Shown here one piece after another: positions 1 to 6,696 of a stretch of DNA of 44,273 nt. Numbering within the stretch: the first letter of the stretch is position 1; the number at the start of each line of letters is the position of its first letter. The stretch covers positions 1 through 44,273 of the forward strand of contig JBBRFB010000011.1 in NCBI GenBank assembly GCA_038225015.1, written 5' to 3'. The stretch comes from Schlegelella_A sp038225015. Its GTDB lineage: Bacteria; Pseudomonadota; Gammaproteobacteria; Burkholderiales; Burkholderiaceae_C. The notes under the pieces were generated by a model. It worked only from the letters and a program-made list of their open reading frames with translations. It was not told the DNA's origin and searched no databases. A program made the position numbers and the translations under genes.

Positions 1-23
1 CTCGGGGCCGTCCGACCGAAAAC

Positions 24-45
24 AACGGCCTCCGCGGAGGCCGTT
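24..45. repeat. Perfect 22-base palindrome, possible terminator of an upstream gene
   Basis: The two 11-base halves are exact reverse complements (left half AACGGCCTCCG), so RNA from either strand can fold into a strong GC-rich stem. An A-rich stretch lies on the left and only TTATG follows on the right, so the plus-strand copy lacks a proper U-tract. It could end a transcript arriving from outside the window, or be an operator, since it lies just before the -10-like TATGCT at 45-50 of the next gene. Confidence 0.4.
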
Positions 46-50
46 ATGCT
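45..50 (+). promoter_or_regulatory. -10-like TATGCT close to the start of the oxidoreductase gene
   Basis: TATGCT ends six bases before the ATG at 57, so transcription would begin at or next to the start codon. No convincing -35 is visible because the 22-base palindrome occupies that place. A weak call by eye. Confidence 0.25.
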
Positions 51-56
51 GTGCGG

Positions 57-959
57 ATGAACACCCGCACCTACGAATCCACACCGCCGCGCACCGTCGC
101 CTTTCTCGGGCTGGGCGTCATGGGCTACCCCATGGCCGGCCACCTGGCGGGCGCCGGCCACCGCGTCACCGTCTACAACCGCTCGGCCGGCAAGGCGGCC
201 GAGTGGGTCGCCGCCTACGACGGAAAAAGCGCGCCGACGCCGGCCGGTGCCGCCGCCGGCGCCGACATCGTCTTCGCCTGCGTTGGCAACGACGACGACA
301 TCCGCCAGGTGACGATCGGCGAGCACGGCGCCCTCGCCGCGATGCGTTCCGGCGCGATCTTCGTCGACCACACGACGGCCTCGGCCGCGGTCGCCCGCGA
401 GCTGTCGACCGCCGCCGCCGGGCGCGGCCTGCAGTTCATCGACGCGCCCGTCTCGGGCGGCAACGTCGGCGCCAGCAACGGCGCGCTCACCGTCATGTGC
501 GGCGGCGATGCGGCGGCCTTCGCGTCGATCCAGCCGGTCGCCATGGCCTTCGCCAAGGCGGTGACGCTGCTCGGCCCGAGCGGCTCGGGGCAGCTCGCGA
601 AGATGGTCAACCAGATCGCCATCGCTGGGCTCGTGCAGGGGCTGTCGGAGGCGATCGCGTTCGGCGAACGCGCCGGGCTCGACATGAAGGCGGTGCTGCA
701 GGTCATCGGCAAGGGAGCGGCGCAAAGCTGGCAGATGGACAACCGCGGCCCGACCATGATCGACGGCAAGTTCGATTTCGGCTTCGCCGTCGACTGGATG
801 CGCAAGGATCTCGGCATCGCCCTCGACGAGGCGCGCAGCAACGGCGCCCGGCTGCCAGTGACCGCTCTGGTCGACCAGTTCTACGCCGACCTGCAGGCCG
901 CCGGCGGCCGCCGCGACGACACCTCGAGCCTGATCAAGCGGCTGCGCCGCGCCGACTGA
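57..959 (+). CDS. NAD(P)-dependent oxidoreductase, 3-hydroxyisobutyrate dehydrogenase family
   Basis: A soluble beta-hydroxyacid dehydrogenase of about 300 residues, the usual length. The N-terminal Rossmann fold shows GLGVMGYPMA (about residues 18-27), the dinucleotide-binding signature of this family. DAPVSGG (about 128-134) is the substrate-loop motif, and GQLAKMVNQ contains the expected catalytic lysine (about residue 181). Such enzymes oxidise 3-hydroxyisobutyrate, tartronate semialdehyde, 2-hydroxy-3-oxopropionate or related acids; motifs alone do not fix the substrate. Reading could also begin at GTG 51, but the ATG at 57 fits the -10-like box better. It stands alone, convergent with dolP, so neighbours give no hint of pathway. 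Confidence 0.88.
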   Translation: MNTRTYESTPPRTVAFLGLGVMGYPMAGHLAGAGHRVTVYNRSAGKAAEWVAAYDGKSAPTPAGAAAGADIVFACVGNDDDIRQVTIGEHGALAAMRSGAIFVDHTTASAAVARELSTAAAGRGLQFIDAPVSGGNVGASNGALTVMCGGDAAAFASIQPVAMAFAKAVTLLGPSGSGQLAKMVNQIAIAGLVQGLSEAIAFGERAGLDMKAVLQVIGKGAAQSWQMDNRGPTMIDGKFDFGFAVDWMRKDLGIALDEARSNGARLPVTALVDQFYADLQAAGGRRDDTSSLIKRLRRAD

Positions 960-1018
960 GCGCCGGCGCTCGGCGCGGGCCCCGCCCCCGCGCCCCGGAC
1001 GCTGGAGCGCGCCCGGGC

Positions 1019-1693
1019 TCAGGGCTTGGCCAGGCTCTTCGGCTGGGTGTTGGCCAGCTCGGCCTCGGTCAGGATCTCGAAGACGCGGACCACCTTGTTC
1101 ACCATGCTCACACCGCGGGCCAGCTCGGCTGCGCGGCGGGCCTCTCGCTCGGTGACCCGACCCATGAGGTAGACGGTGCCGCGATGAGTGACGACCTTGA
1201 TCGAATTCGCGAACAGGTCCTTGGCATCGACCAGGCTGGCCTTGACCTTGGTGGTGATGAAGGCGTCGCGGGTGCGCTCAGAGAACGTGTTTGCAGGTCC
1301 GACGGCAAGCTCATTGACCACCGACTGGACGTTGTCGATCCGCGCCACGACCTGCTCGGCAGTCGTCTTGTCGGCCTCGTTCGGCACTTCGCCCGTGAGC
1401 AGCACCATCCGGTTGTAGCTGGTGGTGTTGACGCGGGCTCGCTCGCCGAGGGCCTCTTCCATTCGGCTGCGCGCCTTCAGCTCGATCACCTCGTCGTCGA
1501 CCTGCGCACCCGAGGTACGCCGATCGGTGACCACGAACGCACCGCCGACGACGGCGCCGCCGATCAGGAGGGGTGCGCAGCCGGCCAGTGCAGCGAGCGT
1601 CATGGCGCAGGCGCCCGCCGCGAGCAGCCGCCGCGCCAACCGGCGCTGTCGGCGCAACGCCGGCGCTCCTGCCGAAATGTCGTATCCCATCAT
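1019..1693 (-). CDS. dolP: Dual BON-domain outer-membrane lipoprotein (DolP/YraP-like)
   Basis: A 224-residue envelope protein. The N-terminus is basic and then hydrophobic, ending in a lipobox (LAGC, lipid-modified cysteine about residue 39). Two BON domains follow (roughly 66-130 and 140-210), each with the central Gly that follows a hydrophobic strand (LLTGEV and YLMGRV). In enterobacteria DolP maintains outer-membrane integrity and supports BAM function; the same role here is inferred. It is the last gene of yraN-diaA-dolP. Its ATG overlaps the diaA stop as ATGA at 1690-1693, which decides between the two adjacent Met codons and implies translational coupling. The order matches the E. coli yraN-yraO-yraP cluster. 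Confidence 0.9.
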   Translation of the reverse strand: MMGYDISAGAPALRRQRRLARRLLAAGACAMTLAALAGCAPLLIGGAVVGGAFVVTDRRTSGAQVDDEVIELKARSRMEEALGERARVNTTSYNRMVLLTGEVPNEADKTTAEQVVARIDNVQSVVNELAVGPANTFSERTRDAFITTKVKASLVDAKDLFANSIKVVTHRGTVYLMGRVTEREARRAAELARGVSMVNKVVRVFEILTEAELANTQPKSLAKP

Positions 1694-2286
1694 GTGTTTT
1701 CCTGTTCGCCCAGCAGTTGCAGGTCGACCGCATCGCACAGGCAGTGCAGGACCAGCAGATGCACTTCCTGGATGCGCGCGGTCCGCTCGTGCGGGACGCA
1801 AATGTGAACGTCGGTCTCGCCGAGCTTGTCGCGCAGCCGCCCGCCGGTGTTGCCGGTGAGCGCGATCACCGTCATCTCCCTGGCGTGCGCCGCGTCGACC
1901 GCCGCGATCACGTTGCTGGAGTTGCCGCTCGTCGACATTGCCAGCAGCACGTCGCCAGGCGCGCCGAGTGCCGCCACCTGCTTGGAGAAGATGGCGTCGT
2001 AACCGTAGTCGTTGCCGACCGCGGTGAGGATCGAGGTGTCGACGGTGAGCGCAAGGGCCGCCAGGCCCGGCCGCTCGCGCTCGAAACGACCGACGAACTC
2101 GGCCGCGAAGTGCTGGGCGTCGGCGGCCGAGCCGCCATTGCCGCAGGCCAGCACCTTGCCGCCACTGGTGATGCAGCCGACGAGGGCGCTGACCGCGTCG
2201 GCGATCGGCTTGCTGAGTACCTCGGCGGCAGCGTACTTGAGGTCGGCGCTGTCGAAGAACTGCTGCTGGATGCGTTGCTCGAGCAT
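1690..2286 (-). CDS. diaA: SIS-domain protein, DiaA/phosphoheptose isomerase type
   Basis: A 198-residue single SIS domain. It shows the phosphosugar-binding loop CGNGGSAADAQHF (about 48-60) and the Ser/Thr-rich STSGNSSN loop. DiaA in E. coli binds DnaA and stimulates initiation at oriC; GmhA isomerises sedoheptulose 7-phosphate. Synteny with yraN and dolP favours DiaA. Compared with remembered E. coli sequences, however, this protein keeps the Glu (HFAAEF) and the His (LVLH near residue 180) that are catalytic in GmhA and replaced in E. coli DiaA, so it may also be an active isomerase. The start at 2286 gives the usual length; about 38 more in-frame upstream codons look non-native. Confidence 0.82.
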   Translation of the reverse strand: MLEQRIQQQFFDSADLKYAAAEVLSKPIADAVSALVGCITSGGKVLACGNGGSAADAQHFAAEFVGRFERERPGLAALALTVDTSILTAVGNDYGYDAIFSKQVAALGAPGDVLLAMSTSGNSSNVIAAVDAAHAREMTVIALTGNTGGRLRDKLGETDVHICVPHERTARIQEVHLLVLHCLCDAVDLQLLGEQENT

Positions 2287-2294
2287 GGCCACGG

Positions 2295-2300
2295 ATGATA
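2295..2300 (-). promoter_or_regulatory. -10-like TATCAT in front of diaA
   Basis: On the minus strand TATCAT ends eight bases before the diaA ATG at 2286, so a transcript would start almost at the start codon. The 114-base gap between yraN and diaA leaves room for an internal promoter. No clear -35 is seen. Confidence 0.3.
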
Positions 2301-2400
2301 TGACAGCGATCTGCGCGCAAGGTTCACCCCGCCAGCGCAAGCCGCAGCGTCGGGCGCCCTTTCCCGGAGTCGATGGCGCCTCCTGCTCGCGCAACCGCCC

Positions 2401-2778
2401 TCAGCCGGCGTCGAAGGCGGCGCGCAGCCACTCGATGCGCTCGCCGTCGACGGCGACGACATCGAATCGGCAAGGCGGCGCGGCGGCGAGCCGGCTCAGG
2501 AAATGATGCGCGGCGAAGACGATGCGGCGCTGCTTGGCGGCACCGACCGTGGCCGCTGCACCGCCGAAGCGGCTGTCGCGGCGAACACGGACCTCGACGA
2601 AGACGAGCGTGCCGTCAGCGTCCTTCAGGATGAGATCGACCTCGCCGCCATGCGCGCGCGGACCGCGGGCGACCCGATAATTGCGTTGCACGACGCGCAG
2701 CCCCTGCCCCGTCAGGTGGGCGAGGGCCCGTGCTTCGGCCGCGTCGCCGAGGCTCTTCGTGGTCGGCCGTGTCGTCAC
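2401..2778 (-). CDS. yraN: YraN family (UPF0102) endonuclease-like protein
   Basis: 125 residues, typical of the YraN family, whose fold is that of PD-(D/E)XK nucleases. Visible family motifs are the N-terminal GDAAEARALAHL helix, GEVDLI (the active-site acidic pair), VFVEVRVR (the ExK-like strand, with Arg at the usual Lys place, as also occurs in E. coli YraN) and CRFDVVAV near the C-terminus. A role in handling Holliday junctions or DNA ends has been proposed for relatives but is not settled. Translation starts at GTG 2778. The start lies 28 bases from the opposite-strand rsmI start, so the two divergent genes must share a very compact control region. It is first in the yraN-diaA-dolP run. 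Confidence 0.88.
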   Translation of the reverse strand: MTTRPTTKSLGDAAEARALAHLTGQGLRVVQRNYRVARGPRAHGGEVDLILKDADGTLVFVEVRVRRDSRFGGAAATVGAAKQRRIVFAAHHFLSRLAAAPPCRFDVVAVDGERIEWLRAAFDAG

Positions 2779-2806
2779 CAGGGGTTTGCCCCGAAAGGTT
2801 TCATCG

Positions 2807-3730
2807 TTGGCGGATGCTTCTTCGATCGTCTCCGCCGCCGCGCTCGTCGCCGGCGCCCAGCAGTATCCCGCGCCCGCCCTCTATGTGGTGGCGACGCCGA
2901 TCGGCAACATCGCCGACATGACGCTGCGCGCCGTGCACGTCCTGGCCACCGTCGACGCCATCGCCTGCGAGGACACGCGTCACAGCGCGCCGCTGCTGCG
3001 CCACTTCGGCATCAACCGGCCCCTGCTGGCCGTGCACGAGCACAACGAACGCGAGGCGGCCGTCGCCGTGATCGCCCGGCTCGCCCGCGGCGAGCGCGTC
3101 GCCTGCATCAGCGACGCCGGCACGCCGGCCGTCAGCGACCCCGGGGCAGCGCTCGTCGCCGCGGTCCGCGATGCCGGCTACCCGGTGATCCCGGTGCCCG
3201 GCGCAAGCAGCGTCCTGGCCGCGGTTTCGGTCGCCGGCGACAGCATCGGCAAGGGATTCGCCTTCGTCGGCTTCGTGCCGGCACGCGGCAGCGAACGCAG
3301 CGCAACGATCGCGAGCGCGGCCGGAGCCACAGCCACGCAGGTGCTGTTCGAGGCGCCCCACCGGATCACCGCCCTCGCCGACGCGCTGGCCTCGGCCTGC
3401 CCGCGGCGCGTCGTCACGCTGTGCCGGGAGCTCACCAAGCAGTTCGAGACGATCGCGACGCTCTCGGCGCGGGCGCTGCCCGGCTGGCTCGGCGCCGACG
3501 AGAACCGTCGCCGCGGCGAGTTCGTCGTCGTCCTGCACGCCGAGGCCGCGGCCGTCGCCGATGCCGGTGACGCGGCGCACGATGCGACCTTGCTGCCGCT
3601 CTTGCGCGCGCTGCCGACCAGCCAGGCGGTTGCGCTCGCCGCCGAGATCAGCGGCGCCCCGCGCAACCGCCTCTATGCCCGGGCCCTGGCGCTGAAGGCC
3701 GACGCCGGGGCAGACGCCGTCGACCCCTGA
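2807..3730 (+). CDS. rsmI: 16S rRNA (cytidine1402-2'-O)-methyltransferase RsmI
   Basis: A SAM-dependent methyltransferase of the tetrapyrrole-methylase fold that modifies C1402 at the ribosomal decoding centre. Diagnostic motifs occur in order: ATPIGNIADMTLRA, EDTRHSAPLLRHFGI, SDAGTPAVSDPG, PGASSVLAA and FEAPHRI. I place the start at TTG 2807 because GAAAGG at 2793-2798 sits at ideal spacing and the reading frame has no suitable ATG; this gives 307 residues. In-frame GTG 2759 or TTG 2786 cannot be excluded, but GTG 2759 would overlap yraN. The gene is divergent from yraN with 28 bases between starts. The C-terminal region ends in a helical segment typical of the family. Confidence 0.9.
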   Translation: MADASSIVSAAALVAGAQQYPAPALYVVATPIGNIADMTLRAVHVLATVDAIACEDTRHSAPLLRHFGINRPLLAVHEHNEREAAVAVIARLARGERVACISDAGTPAVSDPGAALVAAVRDAGYPVIPVPGASSVLAAVSVAGDSIGKGFAFVGFVPARGSERSATIASAAGATATQVLFEAPHRITALADALASACPRRVVTLCRELTKQFETIATLSARALPGWLGADENRRRGEFVVVLHAEAAAVADAGDAAHDATLLPLLRALPTSQAVALAAEISGAPRNRLYARALALKADAGADAVDP

Positions 3731-3773
3731 GGCCGATCCGACGAGGTCGTGTCTGCGCGTCGGGCGCGAACGA

Positions 3774-3796
3774 GTGTCGAGGGCGACACCTACAAT
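3774..3796 (+). promoter_or_regulatory. Probable tldD promoter with adjoining inverted repeat
   Basis: TACAAT at 3791-3796 is a good -10 match placed 28 bases before the chosen tldD start. Immediately upstream is GTGTCG-AGGG-CGACAC (3774-3789), an exact 6-base inverted repeat in the promoter spacer that could be an operator or part of a terminator hairpin for rsmI. No good -35 is visible. Confidence 0.4.
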
Positions 3797-3824
3797 TCGG
3801 GACTGTCCCTTCGAGATGCCGACG

Positions 3825-5300
3825 ATGATCTCTCGCGAACCCACGATCGAGCGCCTGGCCATTGCCCGCTCGTTGCTGCTCGAGCCGTTCGGGCTGAGCG
3901 AAGCGTCGCTCGGCGAGGCGCTGGCCACCCTGGCCACGCATCGCCTCGACGACGCCGACCTCTACTTCGAGTACACGCGCAGCGAGGGCTGGAGCCTGGA
4001 AGAAGGCATCGTCAAGAGCGGCAGCTTCGGCATCGACCAGGGCGTCGGCGTGCGCGCGGTGGCCGGCGAGAAGACTGCCTTCGCCTATTCCGACGACATC
4101 TCGCAGGCCGCCCTGCTCGACGCGGCGCGCACGGTGCGCACCATCGCCGCCTCCGGGCAGAGCCGGCGAGTTCGCATCGGCGAGCCCAAGGCGAAGGCGT
4201 CGCGTCGATCGCTCTATGCGCCGCTCGACCCGATCGCCACGCTCGACAGCACGCAGAAGGTGGCCCTCCTCGAGAAGGTCGAGCGCCTGGCGCGTTCGCG
4301 CGATCCGCGCATCGTCCAGGTGATGGCCGGCCTGGCCAGCGAATACGACGTCGTGCTCGTCGCCCGCGCCGACGGCCGCATCGCTGCCGATGTGCGGCCC
4401 CTCGTGCGCCTCTCGCTGACGGTCATCGCCGAGCAGACGGTGGGCGGCGTGGTGCGCCGCGAGTCGGGCAGCGGCGGCGGCGGCGGCCGCTTCGGCCTCG
4501 GCTACTTCCAGGACGACGTCAGCGAAGGCTATGTCCGCCACGCCGTCGATGCCGCCCTCACCAACCTCGAGTCGCGGCCGGCGAAGGCCGGCGAGATGAG
4601 CGTCGTGCTCGGACCGGGCTGGCCCGGCGTCCTTCTGCACGAGGCGATCGGCCATGGCCTGGAGGGCGACTTCAACCGCAAAGGGGCGAGCGCCTTCACC
4701 GGCCGGATCGGGCAGCGCGTCGCCGCCAAGGGCGTGACCGTGCTCGACGACGGCACCATCCCCGACCGGCGCGGCTCGCTCAACGTCGACGACGAAGGCA
4801 ACCCGACGCAGAAGAACGTGCTGATCGAGGACGGCATCCTCAAGGGCTACCTGCAGGACTCGATGAACGCGCGGCTGATGAAGGTCGCGCCGACCGGCAA
4901 CGGCCGGCGCGAGAGCTATGCCGCGGTGCCGATGCCGCGCATGACCAACACCTACATGCTCGGCGGCGACCGCACCCGCGACGAGATCGTCGCCGGTCTG
5001 AAGCGCGGCCTCTACGCCACCAACTTCGGCGGCGGCCAGGTCGACATCACGAGCGGCAAGTTCGTCTTCTCGGCGAGCGAGGCCTATTGGGTCGAGAACG
5101 GCCGCATCCAGTACCCGGTCAAGGGCGCGACGCTCATCGGCAACGGCCCCGACGCGCTCACCCGCGTCAGCGCGATCGGCAACGACATGGCGCTCGACAC
5201 CGGCATCGGCGTCTGCGGCAAGGAAGGCCAGAGCGTGCCGGTCGGCGTCGGCCAGCCGACCCTGCGGATCGACCGGATCACGGTCGGCGGCACGGCCTGA
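3825..5300 (+). CDS. tldD: Metalloprotease TldD
   Basis: TldD pairs with TldE (PmbA) as a zinc protease that processes peptides such as microcin B17, the CcdA antitoxin and modified RiPP precursors. The catalytic zinc motif HEAIGHGLEGD is present (about 272-282), preceded by a poly-Gly stretch and the GYFQDD segment. The C-terminal beta-rich half includes GLYATNFGGGQVD and GIGVCGKEGQSVPVGVGQPTLRI, a family signature. ATG 3825 gives 491 residues, close to the norm; ATG 3816 is an alternative. The in-frame GTG at 3774 lies upstream of the -10 and is unlikely. No pmbA partner is in the window, as is common. It lies upstream of aroG. Confidence 0.95.
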   Translation: MISREPTIERLAIARSLLLEPFGLSEASLGEALATLATHRLDDADLYFEYTRSEGWSLEEGIVKSGSFGIDQGVGVRAVAGEKTAFAYSDDISQAALLDAARTVRTIAASGQSRRVRIGEPKAKASRRSLYAPLDPIATLDSTQKVALLEKVERLARSRDPRIVQVMAGLASEYDVVLVARADGRIAADVRPLVRLSLTVIAEQTVGGVVRRESGSGGGGGRFGLGYFQDDVSEGYVRHAVDAALTNLESRPAKAGEMSVVLGPGWPGVLLHEAIGHGLEGDFNRKGASAFTGRIGQRVAAKGVTVLDDGTIPDRRGSLNVDDEGNPTQKNVLIEDGILKGYLQDSMNARLMKVAPTGNGRRESYAAVPMPRMTNTYMLGGDRTRDEIVAGLKRGLYATNFGGGQVDITSGKFVFSASEAYWVENGRIQYPVKGATLIGNGPDALTRVSAIGNDMALDTGIGVCGKEGQSVPVGVGQPTLRIDRITVGGTA

Positions 5301-5324
5301 GACCGAATGCGCGAAATCAGCGCG

Positions 5325-5352
5325 TTGCAGGGCGCGACGCCCGTGCTACATT
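5325..5352 (+). promoter_or_regulatory. Promoter of the aroG leader transcript
   Basis: TTGCAG (5325-5330) and TACATT (5347-5352) are separated by 16 bases, a credible sigma-70 promoter. The predicted transcription start (about 5358-5360) falls on or next to the ATG of the leader peptide, so that peptide may be read from a leaderless or nearly leaderless message. Confidence 0.55.
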
Positions 5353-5359
5353 CCCGGCC

Positions 5360-5434
5360 ATGATTTCGCGCGCCTGGTTTTTTGCGACCTTTGCTTATCT
5401 GCCCCGACCGGCGGATGGAGAGGCAATCGCTTAG
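5360..5434 (+). CDS. Aromatic-rich leader peptide controlling aroG by attenuation
   Basis: A 24-codon ORF beginning MISRAWFFATFAYL. Five of residues 6-13 are aromatic: Trp6, Phe7, Phe8, Phe11 and Tyr13 (codons at 5375-5398), so all three aromatic amino acids are represented. It ends at TAG 5432-5434, just upstream of a strong intrinsic terminator and the DAHP synthase gene. This is the classical layout of a ribosome-mediated attenuator leader: scarcity of charged aromatic tRNA would stall the ribosome and spare the operon from termination. No clear Shine-Dalgarno is present, which fits a leaderless start. The function is inferred from layout; the codons and the terminator are directly visible. 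Confidence 0.75.
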   Translation: MISRAWFFATFAYLPRPADGEAIA

Positions 5435-5491
5435 AACACGAGAAGCGCAACCAGACTCCAAACCGCCGGGCAAACCCCGGCGGTTTTTTTT
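5399..5491 (+). promoter_or_regulatory. aroG attenuator: alternative antiterminator and terminator structures
   Basis: Segments 5408-5414 (CCGGCGG) and 5416-5420 (TGGAG) are complementary to 5463-5469 (CCGCCGG) and 5456-5460 (CTCCA), giving an antiterminator of 7 + 5 base pairs. It occupies the left arm of the terminator. A small protector hairpin is possible between 5399-5403 and 5410-5414. A ribosome stalled on the Phe/Trp codons leaves 5408-5420 free to pair. One that reaches the stop at 5432 overlies or disturbs that segment and lets the terminator form. Confidence 0.65.
5460..5491 (+). terminator. Intrinsic terminator inside the aroG leader
   Basis: An 11-base-pair perfect stem (AAACCGCCGGG at 5460-5470 with CCCGGCGGTTT at 5476-5486), a five-base loop CAAAC and an eight-T run (5484-5491). 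This is the strongest intrinsic terminator in the window, and it stands 32 bases before the aroG start instead of after a gene, which indicates attenuation. Confidence 0.85.
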
Positions 5492-5523
5492 GGCCCGACG
5501 ACGAAGCATCGAGAGGAACGGAC

Positions 5524-6684
5524 ATGACGAAGAACAACAACAGCTCCGAGAGTGCGTATGCGCGCGGTGAACGAACGAGCCGCACCGACGACCTGCGGAT
5601 AAGGGCCGTGACGCCGCTGCCGCCGCCGGAGCACCTGATCCGGTTCTTCCCGATCGCCGGCACGCCGGTCGAAGACCTCGTGGGCACGACCCGCTCGGCC
5701 ATTCGCCGCATCATGCAGCGCGACGACGACCGCCTGCTGGTCGTGATGGGGCCGTGTTCGATCCACGACTCCGTCGCCGCCGTCGACTACGCGAGAAAGC
5801 TGAAGGCCGAGCGCGTCCGCTTCGCCGGCACGCTCGAGATCGTCATGCGCGTCTATTTCGAGAAGCCGCGCACGACGGTGGGCTGGAAGGGCCTCATCAA
5901 CGATCCGTACCTCGACGAGACGTTCCGCATCGACGAAGGCCTGCGCATCGGCCGCCAGCTGCTGCTCGAGATCAACCGGCTGGGCATGCCGGCCGGCAGC
6001 GAGTTCCTCGACGTCATCTCGCCGCAGTACCTCGGCGACCTGATCGCCTGGGGCGCGATCGGCGCGCGCACGACCGAGAGCCAGGTGCACCGCGAGCTCG
6101 CCTCGGGGCTGTCGGCGCCGATCGGCTTCAAGAATGGCACCGACGGCAACATCCGGATCGCCATCGACGCCATCCAGGCCGCCGCGAGGCCGCACCACTT
6201 CCTCTCGGTGCACAAGAACGGCCAGGTCGCCATCGTCGAGACGCGCGGCAACCGCGACTGCCACGTCATCCTGCGCGGCGGCAAGACGCCGAACTACGAC
6301 GCCGAATCGGTCGCCGCGGCCTGTCGCGAGATCGAGGCCGCCAAGCTCGACTGCACGCTGATGGTCGATTGCAGTCACGCCAACAGCGGCAAGCTGGCGG
6401 CGCGCCAGGTCGAAGTCGCCGCCGACGTCGCCGGGCAGCTCCGGGCGGGCAGCCGCTGCATCTTCGGCGTCATGATCGAGAGCCACCTGCAGGCTGGCGC
6501 GCAGCGCTTCAGCGCCGGCAAGGACGACCCTGCCGGGCTTGTCTACGGCCAGAGCATCACCGACGACTGCCTCGGCTGGGACGACTCGGTGGCCGTGCTG
6601 CAGACGCTCTCGCGCGCGGTCGAGGAAAGGCGCGCCTCCACAGGCAGCCAGCCGCACACGGTGGTGGCCGGCGTCGCCGGCTGA
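5524..6684 (+). CDS. aroG: 3-deoxy-7-phosphoheptulonate (DAHP) synthase, class I
   Basis: Condenses phosphoenolpyruvate and erythrose 4-phosphate into DAHP, the first step of the shikimate pathway. At 386 residues it matches the AroAI-alpha (E. coli AroF/G/H) type. Motifs visible are VVMGPCSIHD (metal-binding Cys), MRVYFEKPRTTVGWKGLINDPYLD, GARTTESQVHRELASGL, IGFKNGTDG, RGG and DCSHANSGK. A Shine-Dalgarno GAGAGGA (5511-5517) stands six bases before ATG 5524. The N-terminal extension of roughly 40 residues corresponds to the region carrying allosteric feedback determinants in relatives, but which amino acid inhibits it cannot be read here. The transcript is probably controlled by the upstream aromatic leader peptide and terminator. 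Confidence 0.96.
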   Translation: MTKNNNSSESAYARGERTSRTDDLRIRAVTPLPPPEHLIRFFPIAGTPVEDLVGTTRSAIRRIMQRDDDRLLVVMGPCSIHDSVAAVDYARKLKAERVRFAGTLEIVMRVYFEKPRTTVGWKGLINDPYLDETFRIDEGLRIGRQLLLEINRLGMPAGSEFLDVISPQYLGDLIAWGAIGARTTESQVHRELASGLSAPIGFKNGTDGNIRIAIDAIQAAARPHHFLSVHKNGQVAIVETRGNRDCHVILRGGKTPNYDAESVAAACREIEAAKLDCTLMVDCSHANSGKLAARQVEVAADVAGQLRAGSRCIFGVMIESHLQAGAQRFSAGKDDPAGLVYGQSITDDCLGWDDSVAVLQTLSRAVEERRASTGSQPHTVVAGVAG

Positions 6685-6696
6685 CGCGCGGAGGCC

